From Charina bottae (taxonomy: Eukaryota > Chordata > Lepidosauria > Squamata > Charinaidae), in assembly GCA_023362775.1 (NCBI GenBank), contig JALMGJ010000002.1, positions 58,181,914 through 58,245,913 on the forward strand: 64,000 bases of DNA. The letters are read 5' to 3'. Below, one piece after another: positions 54,785-64,000 of the stretch. Numbering within the stretch: the stretch's first letter is position 1; every line of letters starts with the position of its first letter. Position numbers and translations under genes: made by a program. The notes beneath the pieces are model-generated. The model ran no database searches and was not told the DNA's origin. It saw only the letters and a program-made list of their open reading frames with translations.

Positions 54785-55848
54785 TTTGCCTCTCCCAAGT
54801 GGCTATCAAGTGCAGTACTACAGATAAAGACTTTATTCAGTCTACTTCTACAGTATATTTTAACACGAATTAACCTGATTATAGTTCTCAGGCTCACCTG
54901 TGGATCAGAATGCTGCAATATTTTGCAATGTATTTCTAAGTCGAATAAAATTTAATTTAATTAAAAAAAAACCCAGTCTGCAAACACAACAAAAATGTTT
55001 ATTCTAGGTTAAAATTACAGTACATGTATAAATCAATACGTGCTGAATTTTTCAAGACTTGGGTGGCAAACTGTGCACCCCACTGCACTATAGCCTCCCT
55101 TCCTGAGCTGACAGTGCTTTTAAGACTGCTGCTGAGAATCCCAAGGTGGCTTTTGTGGGGAGGATTTTAACATTTATACCAAAACGTCCTTATGTAAAGG
55201 CTTTATGGTTGCTATGAGCAATATAGAAACCACCAAGCACATGCTAAGCCACCTGCCAGATCTACTCTGTAGGATACAGAATCATCATAGAGGATGTCTG
55301 CCTGTGAGTGGGAAATCCAGCAATGCTTCTTTATCAAGGCTAGATTACTGCTGGCCAATTAGACCTTCAGGTGATTTGCTCCAACTCTCCAAAGGTTCAA
55401 CTCTCCAATATTGGTAGCTTCAAAAAGTTTTCGTGAGTATTTACAAGATTTTCCTATGGCTTTGGTGACTGTGTTGAAAACCTACCTTCTTTCTCGAACA
55501 GGTAGATAATATGGAAGCATCCTCCGTCAAATCTGAAGAGTTAATATTAATCAAATAATAGAGTCAATATCTAGAGTAGAAATGACAGAAGAGTAAGTGG
55601 TTTTTTGACACTCTTGACCATGGCAGCCTTCTGTTCTCTAAGTCTGGCCTAGGTCAGAAAGTACAATATGTTGAATATATTATAATTTTTAGAAGATGGA
55701 TGATTTATCTTCTATCTCAAACCTGAATTAATTCTGTCTTACTCTTTGGCTCCTAGACTATTGACAAAATTCTATTATGTAACCCATACTCTTCAATAAC
55801 TAACTGAACCCATTAGAGTAATCAATTTGAATCGCTATAATATACACA
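54785..55848. other. Unclassified DNA
   Basis: A 70-codon frame at 55205-55417 has no recognised domain. Near 55420-55500 a string reading like LKTYLL could be the last trace of an L2/CR1 C-terminus, too weak to call. Confidence 0.4.
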
Positions 55849-55853
55849 ATATT

Positions 55854-56520
55854 TGTCAGACTTCTCGTGTGAAATTAGCAAATTGTTTTCTATACTTTCT
55901 GTAGCTTTCTCATAGCGATAAGGACAGTCCAGGTGGCCAGCCAAGGTACCACGTGATGCATTGTTTATGTCTAGTCCCAAAACGTTCACATGGGAACAAT
56001 TCCTCCTTGATCCCTTCGTGGGAAGCCCTGCTCTGGAGAGCAGAGGGAGGGGGAGATCACATGCTTGCTCACATGCAACACTGCCACCCATTGACAGGTT
56101 ATAGTATGTGCTATGGCCTATGATCTATGTCTGGTGTGTTTCACACCTAGCTGTCAGCCAATCAGAAAGCTGGAACAAGTGTATATCTCAGCTGTGAACC
56201 ATGGTTCCTTGCTTCTTGACTTCTGCCGTCTTTTAGCCATGTCTTCATGTGTGTTCTGCTCCTCAGGACTGGGAAGTTTGTAGCTATGCCTGGCTATGTG
56301 AGTGATTGCCATGGCGTGAGCTCCTTTCCTGTCTTGTCAGTGGAAGCAATACACTGGAGAAGATGTACTCTGCTTTGTCTGTACCTTTTTGCAACACTGT
56401 AACTGTATATACAAATTTGATTTTATTTATAGTAAAGCCATTTTAGCTTTGAAAAGCTCCACTCTGTGTGTGATTACTCTGCGCCTTGATTTTTCTCTAT
56501 AAGCCAGCATTTATCCAACA
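55854..56520 (+). mobile_element. Probable solo LTR
   Basis: A 667-bp segment starting TGTCAGACTTC and ending TATCCAACA, with flanking ATATT at 55849-55853 and 56521-56525 (5-bp duplication). It has a TATA-like GTATATCTC near 56190 and a polyadenylation-like AGTAAAG near 56432, in the order expected for a plus-strand LTR. No internal retroviral or Gypsy sequence borders it. The superfamily (ERV or Ty3/Gypsy) is not decided. Confidence 0.68.
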
Positions 56521-56525
56521 ATATT

Positions 56526-57164
56526 TTGTATATACATGCATATCTGGAAAACTGTGCACTCTTGTGCAGATATATGGTTTGAAGATTTTTTAAAGAAGCT
56601 TAAACATTTGTACCAACAATGACAAAAACTATCCTTACGTAGTAATTCTCTAGTAACCTCCAGACTGGACTATTAAAGTACAGTTTATATGAAACTGATC
56701 TAAATCATTCAGCACATTTTCGCCAATGTGGACAATGAGCTAATCCTTTTTTTTTTCTCCCTTTGAAGAGCGCTATTCTGATTTCTGGGCAAATTTCCAT
56801 TTCTATACTCCTAAAATTTTATAAACAATCCACAAGGTTCCTAAATCATGAACACTTTTGGTTTTACTGCTGCCCTCAGTTTAGAAGGCCTCCTAGTAGG
56901 GTTATCATGAAATACTGAGTAATGCTGTTCATAAAAGTCAGCTGCCTTGTTGAATTTCTGAGAGTCCATTTCAAGCTGGATAGTACCCAGTTCTACTCAA
57001 ACCAATTCAGCCATGATAAAAGTAGGAAGTACATTCCCTTTTCTGTCAGCATGATAAGATTCTTGCCTTACTGGTCAGCATTAACAGAATTATCCTCTCC
57101 TTATTCTTATAGTAGTGAATAGCTCTATTAAGATCTCGACATTCAACAGTTAAAGAGCTCCAGT
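56526..57164. other. Unclassified DNA
   Basis: No feature recognised. Confidence 0.5.
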
Positions 57165-57535
57165 GTTAGTTTATTTATTTGCAAGTTCTGTAACCTAGCC
57201 AAATCCTAAGACCTCCAGCAGCATACAACAAAGCATGCAGAGAAGATACAGCATATAATCAACCACCTCCCGCAAATGAAGACTCATAAATGCTTAAGTA
57301 GGGTTAAAAGCAAAAGACACCATAGTTATTTTAACATTCTATAAAATGCTGAGACGGATGTTCCATCATGGACCTCCAGGGATGGATGTTCCAAAGCATA
57401 GGGCCACAGCAGAAAAGGCCTACCATATAGCCCTCTTAAAAATTTCAGGGTGAGGGAGTGAAGAAGAGATAGGGCAGGGAAGGCCCTATGTGGCTGTAGG
57501 GCTACATGTGGCTCAGCTTAAATACAGTTGAGGCC
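57165..57535 (-). mobile_element. Old L2-like LINE 3' region
   Basis: Plus-strand GGATGTTCCAAAGCATAGGG and CACAGCAGAAAAGGCCTACC correspond to the complement of the L2 C-terminal coding region seen in the younger copies (for example 36900-36940). Strongly diverged. Confidence 0.6.
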
Positions 57536-57910
57536 TCTGTTAATGACTGTCTGTCTCTTTTTTGCATGTTGATACTTATGAGAGAATAGGATATGTCAGC
57601 CTTATACTGTAGTTGGACAACACAGGAAACACGACCAGATGAATTAATTCTACTTTATTAAAAGGCTACATTAACAGAATCTTGCAAGTCTAAAAGTACA
57701 ATTCTCCCCCTGTCTCCTTTACACCCCTAGAAATTAGGGAGAGTGTCTTCTGAGCCTCTTGCCCTTCCCACTATCCAGCTGCGGGCTATACTGTCTCTTA
57801 TCTGACCATTCTCTAGGCAGTGTCTCTGGGCCCAGTCTCCCAAGTTCATTCCCAAATACCATTACAGGATATAAGAAAAAGGATATATGAGATAAGGACT
57901 GGAAGTCCTG

Positions 57911-57944
<34 letters not shown>
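57911..57944. repeat. (TTG)n microsatellite
   Basis: About 11 TTG units. Confidence 0.95.
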
Positions 57945-58239
57945 ATATTTATTATTCCTACAACTTCCAGCATTCCTATTCATCATGAGACCCTTAATAG
58001 AATATTTCTGATGGATAGGATGATTTAATCTTGAAGTCTTTTTATTCTTGCTCATATAGAAACTACTGGAAACCACAAATATCACAGATACCAGTACCAT
58101 ATCATCTATGGGGAGCCCTTGTTCTCGAAGACTGAAATGCCTCATAATATAGCCTAAGGAGAATCTTTAAGAACCAGCAGAAAAAAAGCAAAACTAACCC
58201 ACAGTTGAAATATTTTAATGTTCAATGGCAATGAAATGC

Positions 58240-58307
58240 AAACAAAACAAAACAAAACAGAAACAGAAACAAAAACAAAAAAGAAAAAGAAAAAGAAAAA
58301 GAAAAAT
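58240..58307. repeat. Compound (AAAAC)n / (AAAAAG)n tract
   Basis: A-rich simple repeat that changes unit from AAAAC to AGAAAC to AAAAAG along its length. Confidence 0.9.
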
Positions 58308-58454
58308 AGATTGAAAGACAGTTTCCCTGTATCTCATAAATGTAAATTATTTTGGGGAAAAAAGCTTAATCCTCCTTTAAGGTAATCTGTAATCCCTGAT
58401 TTTTCATGAACATAAGGATTCTATTTAGGTATAGAACTTTTTTAAAGATTTTTT

Positions 58455-58602
58455 TTTATCTTGCCTTTTTTATTTTTATAAACTCAAGGCGGGGAACATA
58501 CCTAATACTCTTTCCTCCTCCTATTTTCCCCACAACCACCCTGTGAGGTGAGTTGGGCTGAGAGAGAGTGACTGGCCCAGGGTCACCCAGCCGGCTTTCA
58601 TG
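58455..58602 (-). mobile_element. CORE-like SINE lacking its tRNA head
   Basis: Tail (AACTCAAGGCGGGGAACATA) and centre (GTGACTGGCCCAGGGTCACC) are present in minus orientation, ending at GGCTTTCATG. The tRNA-like head is missing, consistent with 5' truncation of the retroposed copy. Confidence 0.82.
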
Positions 58603-59559
58603 CTCACAACATTTCCCACAATATTCCCCTAATCTATGGTTTATGGGTGATATAACTCCCTTTAAAGAGGCAGAAAAACTCTCAAAAGGACTGCTTTTTA
58701 GAGATGGAAGAATTTAAGAAATATCTATTTGAACTACAATACTGCACATTCATTCTTCCATTGATTTTGGTGGGAAGCCCAGCCAGCCTTCTGCTACTGG
58801 CATACATAAATTTCAGAGTTTCCAGACAAATGGTGTAATTTTAAAAAATCTTTCCATAATCCTGCCAGGACAGCAGTTCTGCTCAATTTCAGACAGACTG
58901 AATAAAGTATTTCAATTCTATGGGCTATTTAAGAGGTCTCTATCCAGTAAGCTTTCTCTGCATTTATTTTGTTTTGCTTTATTTTGTTTTTAATGAGGGA
59001 ACCAGCTACTGTTTTCCCAGTTGTAACTTTGGGGTCATCCATCCAAATGTCATGACATTTGCAGCAGTCTATTATTCACTTTTTAAGGCACATGATTTGC
59101 CACATTTGAGATAGAATAGTCAAAGAATTCCCATGTCACAGAACAGAGTTTATTTCTGTCAGTTTCACTGTCTCCATCGAGTTCCATTCTTCTGACCTGT
59201 ACAGGGTGTTTCCATTTTTCATTCCAACACAAATGAATGAAAAACAAAGGCACAACAGAAAAAGGAACAAATTTCCATTCATGATTTATTAGTTTGAATA
59301 ATCATTTGTCTTCATAATTAACATGAATGAAACAAATGGGTTCATTTTTTAAATTTTCTACCTATTTAAAAAATAAGCACATCTCACTATTAGCCTTCTA
59401 AAAGTTCTTGACTGTCATCTTGTAATTGTAAAAAAGAAGTGGTCTGTTGCCTTGGTTAGTGTTCATTAGTACAGGACTGTTCCAGCTATTGCTGCTATAA
59501 TGTGCATGCTATTTCTGCAATGAGAAGTTAGGCACTGATAATGTCAATGTCGTATTGAG
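58603..59559. other. Unclassified AT-rich DNA
   Basis: No feature recognised. Confidence 0.5.
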
Positions 59560-61165
59560 GATGGCACCAGTAGTAGAGAGCCACTTTGTGCAATGATAAC
59601 CAGGGCTTGAACTGGGAAAGTTGTCAAATCTCCACTGGAATGGAGTTCACTGGGGGATCCAGGGCTCAGATGTACAATTGTTGTTCCCAACAAAGGAAGC
59701 CAGGCTAGCAGTTGCTCTTAAATAGAGTTCATGCTGGTGAATTCAATCAAGGCTGAGAATGCCCCTGTCATGCAAGGAGATGTGCTGGATTCTGTTGTTC
59801 TGCTCTCCATTGCACAAGGCCTGCTCTGGAGCTGGGCAGTCTTTCTAACTCCAACTTCTGACCGTGGGTGCAGCTGCTCCTGGTGACTGCTGGGTGGATC
59901 AGCCTCAGGTGCCTGAATGTTTGAAGTTTCATCAGGCTGAAATCAACCAGCTCTCCTGGAGTAGGCTCCTCTATTTCAGACTCCTCTGAGTCAGAGCTGG
60001 CCATGACAGCAGGGAGTAGTATGGTTCTAAAATGTAGGTGGATACACTTACAGCTCCAAGGATCCTGCCCAATTCCTCAAGGTCAACAGGATCAAACTCT
60101 TCCCAGACAACCACATCAAAACATGCCTTGCCCAACTGCACAGGACCTGCACAACCAGACTCCAACTCTGAGCAAATATGAGAGATTTTATCTGAGAGAT
60201 TTCATGAAAAATCTCCCCAGTGGCCCTGCAGATGATCTTCCAACTTGATCATCCCCAGCAAGGACTTAAATAGGGCCAACAGATGGCAATTAACAGAAAC
60301 CATTATAGCAGCAAAATGACTGTTTCACCGCTCTTACTACCACAGTGTAATCCTTAATAAAGCCTTTAATTGTGAGCATTCAGATTAACACTTCATTTTT
60401 TCCCCAGCCCTCTAGGTTCTCTTCTGTTGTTTCATCTTCCAGAGCTCCTCTCAAAACCAAGGGTCCCTCTGGGATCAGCCAACAGAGAGAGGCCACTTAG
60501 GTGCTATGCGGTCAAATGCCACAGCTACCCTCTCATTCCAAACAAAGGCTAAGGCCTCAACTGAACTGGGCAGCAAATATTCAGGGATTTCACCAAGTGC
60601 CCTATAAAATCCAGCTGAATAGGTCCTACCTACCTGTGGTGGAGAGCAGGTAAAGAGAACTCCAAAGCAAACAAAAGAGATCCATGACAAGGAACAAACA
60701 GAAACTTTCCCCAACTCTAAATCATGTTGCCACTGTCCCAAGGCAAAAAATTAGATCTAACATGTGACACACACCCCACCCCCAGTGCGTCAGATCCTTG
60801 ATGTCATGGGTCAGATCCATGGTTGTAATGATGGACATGAGCATTTGCCAACACAGCAACCAAATCAAGTTGCTCAGGCAAGGATGCTACTGCAAAGCAG
60901 GAAGGCTGGTGCAGAACTGAAATCCCATCTTTCCCTAGAGCCCAAATGGCTTAGCTAATTGTGATCTAAGGTTTGTTCCCCTAAAGAGGCTGCTTTAGCC
61001 TCTCCTTTGTCTGACTTAACAAAAAACAATTTCCAGATAAGATTTTATGAACACCAGATTGCCAACAATCATTTGAAATATGTTCTATGCCATGATCCAG
61101 TGGCATGTATCACTTGCAAACTGACACTTGGGCTGTAGTACAGTTTTTGATCAGCTTAAGCCTTA
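59560..61165. other. Possible degraded LTR-retrotransposon sequence
   Basis: G+C-richer than its surroundings, with several 60-90 codon frames on both strands and none with a domain I can name. An AATAAA near 60355 (plus) and TTAAATAG motifs near 59720 and 60267 recall LTR promoter/terminator signals. It borders a Gypsy-like RNase H remnant, so it may belong to the same element. No LTR pair was found. Confidence 0.35.
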
Positions 61166-61348
61166 AAGATGGGGACAAGAATTCACTTTATTAATAGATA
61201 ACAAGGCACTGGTATGGTTACAGACTAGGTCCAATAACAACATCCAGCTGCAAAGATCTGCAAAGAGTTTTCCTTTATAACTGAATATATTCCAGGGAAA
61301 CAAAATTTGGTTGCAGATGCCCTGTCAAGAAAAATATTCTAATGTATA
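61166..61348 (+). pseudogene. Ty3/Gypsy-like RNase H remnant
   Basis: Plus-strand pieces in two frames: LLIDNKALVWLQTRS from 61188 (the T/I-D-N/H-K motif around a catalytic Asp) and EYIPGKQNLVADALSRK at 61283-61333, the well-known end of the RNase H domain of Ty3/Gypsy polyproteins. A frameshift lies between them and a stop soon follows. Continuation beyond 61348 is cut by the L1-like insertion and is not recognisable after it. Confidence 0.72.
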
Positions 61349-61364
61349 TGTAAGAGTTTATCTT

Positions 61365-63568
61365 TTTTAAAAAATAAATTTTATTGAGTTTTAAAATACA
61401 TATTAAAAGTTAAAGCAGGAAAAAAAGATAGAAATACAAAGTAAGAAAAAAGTAAAGAAAAAGTGAAGTCAAGAAAATAATAAACAAAAGAAATATAGAA
61501 AATAGATGGCCTCCAATCTATCTTTGGTCTTTAAATACAATAATTTGCTTTAAATGTTAGTCTTCCATACAATACACAGGAACTTTTCTTTGTCATATAC
61601 ACTTCAATTTCTATAATCCAATCTTCTGGTCTTCATGTAGGTTTCACCTTTCTTACAATTCTCCAATTATCCATCTGTGGTTTCCACTCCTTGGGATAAT
61701 GTCCATTTAAGTGTTCTTAACTATCAGTTTAATGTTTTTTATTCACTCTTTCCATTTTTACGTCTATATTTATATTTATATTTATATCCTTAATAAAGTC
61801 CAATTGGTCTTAAATCATATGTATAACAAGTAAAGGCCTTATTTTACTTCTAATAAAATACAATATATTCTATTCATATATATCCATAAAAATAACATTA
61901 ATTTAATCATAATCTATATTTAAACTACAATTATACCATATTCTACTTCTTCCTACATATTTACCTAATTAACAGATTTTTGTAACTACATATTCCACTA
62001 ATACATAACCTAACAACAATTCTCATAATATTCATACATACATATTCATACATATAATTATAAAAATATGTCATCCTGTAATAACATTAGTTCTAATTCC
62101 AACTCATCATCCCATTATCTTCTCATACATGTATCTCCATTAAAAAAAAGTAATCTATAACATCAACTTATATTTATATTTGTAATCTTATATCTTACAA
62201 TTAAAATATCACGTTTTTATGTATCCATACAGTTTCTCATATCAATTTTATTCTATGTCCAATCCAGATCCATGATTCCTTTAACCTTGTGTCCCACATC
62301 ATACTAAATCTCCTATTCAGGTTATGCCAAGATCACAATATGCAACCTGTTTTGTTCTGTAGCTCATGTAGAATGTCAGAATATTTTTCTTAACCTTTCC
62401 CGGTATTTCACAATAGCTATCAATTTGCATGTTAAAATCTTCCTGTCTCAACTGCCACAATGTGTTTGTACCCAAATTATACTGTGTAGCCTGTTTAATC
62501 GACCATCTCCTGTAGAGTATCAAAATCTTCTTCTGAACCAATGTGTTTAAAATCCTCTTTTCCTGTTTCTCAGCTATCTCGAAAGAATTTTCTTCCATTT
62601 CTAAATCTGTCTTTTGTTCCTTTTGTTCCTGACCCTGCAAATCTATCAATATAAGTTCCAGTGATTTTTTAATTTCTGAAAGAGTTTCACTAAATTCTTT
62701 TTTAAAATCTTGAAGTGCTGTTAAAAATGCCATTCTCACCTGCCCCCTCCTTCTTCAGGCTGCCGTAGCCAGCCGTTCTAGTCAAAACAAACACTTTCCC
62801 AGGGAGTGAGTAGTCAGCTGATCTATTTGGATGGAAAGTTACCAGCAGGGTCTGTCTATTAAGTAAAAAGTTTTTAAAATAAAAGATGAAAAATTCCAAT
62901 AATCCCAAATTAAGTATTTCAAACAGTTTATAAAAAAAGGAAAGGATAAATATCAATCAATATAAAAAGAAAAAAAATAAACAAATTCATCAGTAGTTAG
63001 TTAGTTAGTCCAATAAAGTATATTTAAAAGATATTTTAAAAAAAACTCTTGTACTTCCAAGTGAGACAAAATCCACACTGAAAAAAATAGAAAGGTAAAA
63101 AGAAAAAAATGCAGACATTTCACTATGCTTCCATTATAAAATCCGTCATATTTCCACCATGATTATTATTATAGCAAAGAAAGCACAAAATTTGCCAACA
63201 TTTATGTGCAAAGTCCAGAGATAGACCTTAGATGATAAAACAATCTATTCTAAAAAAATTAAAAAAAAAGTAATCTAAAAGCCGGCTTTAGCTCTAACTT
63301 ACTTATTCACTGTAAGAGCTTGATGTATTTTCCAGTCGTCCTCACTGCTTCCAGCCTCTCGCTCTCTCCGTGGTGGAAAAACAACAGAAAAAGCGGGGGG
63401 AGGCAATTCCAACGACCCTGTGATCAATCTTTCGATTCTCCCCTCTCCAGGGAGACATTCCAGTGATCTTATCTTATCTATAGACCACCGCAAACAGGGA
63501 AAAGCTAGCGAGGTCTTCAGCGCTCTGAAAAACTCTGACTTGTCGAGCTGCAAGTCCGGCTTGGAGTC
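61365..63568 (-). mobile_element. L1-like non-autonomous retrotransposon, 2.2 kb
   Basis: A minus-strand element bounded by a perfect 16-bp duplication, TGTAAGAGTTTATCTT (61349-61364 and 63569-63584). From its 5' end it has a G+C-richer leader (63568-63250), a coiled-coil coding remnant (62739-62317), a long AT-rich 3' region and an A-rich terminus on the minus strand. No endonuclease or reverse-transcriptase motif is present. The structure resembles L1 derivatives that keep only ORF1-type sequence; an internally deleted L1 is equally possible. Confidence 0.75.
62317..62739 (-). pseudogene. Coiled-coil ORF1-like remnant
   Basis: A 140-codon open frame. Residues about 4-70 (FLTALQDFKKEFSETLSEIK, then LEMEENSFEIAEKQEKRIL) are highly charged with heptad-like spacing, as in LINE ORF1 coiled coils. 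The rest shows no RRM or C-terminal ORF1 domain. The upstream frame 62956-62702 overlaps it. The ORF1 assignment is an inference from context; function is not claimed. Confidence 0.5.
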
Positions 63569-63584
63569 TGTAAGAGTTTATCTT

Positions 63585-63938
63585 ATATGGCTGCATATAA
63601 TATTGGGTAACCAATAAAGTTGGAAGCTGTAAAAAGCCACTTTTTGAGGCTTAGCCATGTCATCTAGTTGTGGATGAGGATGCTAAATGGGGGATATAGT
63701 TGGAGGGTAGAAGGGCAAATCAGAAGATGGCAATACAGGGAGGAGAAGGATTTGAGAGGTGTAGGTAGAAGGACAAATCTGAAGGAGTCTTGGGAATACA
63801 TCCTCTTGTCAGGAAGACAGAGTTAGGAATAATTTTAGGGTCAGTTTGTATTGATCAGCTATAGTTACTTTGTCAAAGTAAGAGAACTCATTAAAACATT
63901 TTTTAGTTATTTGATAAAAAAATCAATTCATTCAATGG
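63585..63938. other. Unclassified DNA
   Basis: Possibly the continuation of the block interrupted by the L1-like element (an AATAAA lies at about 63615). No motif is recognised. Confidence 0.4.
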
Positions 63939-63939
63939 G

Positions 63940-64000
63940 CACAGAGAGAATCTTCTAGCTGTGCTCCTGTCCTCTGAAGATGCCAGCCACAGCTACTGGT
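63940..64000 (+). mobile_element. Penelope-like element terminal module, cut by window edge
   Basis: GCACAGAGAGAATCTTCTAG then CTGTCCTCTGAAGATGCCAG, nearly identical to the right arm of the palindrome at 21294-21345. It runs off the end of the window. Confidence 0.85.

Larger units (their letters stand above)
57536..58439. other. Unclassified DNA with two microsatellites
   Basis: Holds (TTG)n at 57911-57944 and an A-rich AAAC/AAAAG compound tract at 58240-58307. The poly-Leu, poly-Thr and poly-Asn frames over (TTG)n are artefacts. Confidence 0.6.

Noticed and set aside
59560..60480. A defined LTR pair around the Gypsy-like remnant
   Set aside because: TATA-like and AATAAA motifs are present, but no two matching terminal copies or duplications were found.
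1..64000. Ruminant origin or contamination, suggested by the BovB-type sequences
   Set aside because: Sauria-type SINEs, abundant L2-like LINEs, PLE and R4-like elements, and BovB subfamilies occurring together fit a squamate; BovB is known in both groups.

Overview
This window is nuclear DNA from a vertebrate, most likely a squamate reptile (lizard or snake). The diagnostic evidence is the co-occurrence of BovB-type RTE LINEs, Sauria-type SINEs whose 3' end matches the BovB tail, abundant L2-like LINEs, Penelope-like elements (PLE) with a GIY-YIG domain, hAT MITEs with 8-bp target-site duplications (TSDs), an R4-type LINE and many long microsatellites. I found no host protein-coding gene, no free-standing tRNA or rRNA gene and no CRISPR array. 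Nothing in the window supports a multi-gene operon-like system. Essentially every long ORF is a retroelement or transposase remnant, or a translated simple repeat. It reads as intergenic or intronic DNA built by many rounds of transposon insertion.

Layout. 1-5.6 kb: microsatellites, two 5'-truncated BovB copies, a CORE-type SINE and a Sauria SINE. 5.8-8.6 kb: the 3' part of an endogenous retrovirus on the minus strand (LTR, polypurine tract, broken env), hit by a BovB insertion. 9.0-11.3 kb: a LINE reverse-transcriptase remnant and an old CR1 3' region carrying three nested insertions (CpG-rich hAT MITE, SINE with long microsatellite tail, PLE tail). 12.8-15.4 kb: a hAT MITE, a (TTC)29 array and two L2 fragments. 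15.5-19.5 kb: a near complete 3.9-kb non-LTR retrotransposon on the minus strand (endonuclease plus reverse transcriptase) with a 12-bp TSD. 20.5-28.9 kb: MITEs, SINEs, a PLE palindrome, a second CpG-rich hAT MITE, a higher-order AT repeat, a Sauria SINE inside a palindrome and an L1-like tail. 28.9-32 kb: BovB interrupted by a second BovB of another subfamily. 34.2-39.7 kb: several L2 elements, one inserted into a PLE. 41-43.3 kb: PLE endonuclease remnant and a hAT MITE. 45.3-48.9 kb: an I-group-like LINE, a (CA)n tract and an R4-like LINE end to end. 49.9-51.3 kb: a hAT transposase pseudogene. 51.6-57.5 kb: L2, BovB, SINE and a solo LTR with a 5-bp TSD. 59.5-64 kb: Ty3/Gypsy-like remnant, a 2.2-kb L1-like element with a 16-bp TSD but no recognisable reverse transcriptase, and a PLE tail cut by the window edge.

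How the parts work together. These are parasites and hyperparasites rather than a pathway. Sauria SINEs share the BovB 3' tail and so presumably borrow BovB reverse transcriptase. The MITEs have hAT-type ends and would depend on a hAT transposase; the one transposase remnant seen here has different ends. The 2.2-kb L1-like element presumably relied on L1 proteins from elsewhere. Junctions and TSDs give a relative order of insertion at several loci. All calls come from reading the sequence; no database search was possible, and clade names are from recognised motifs.
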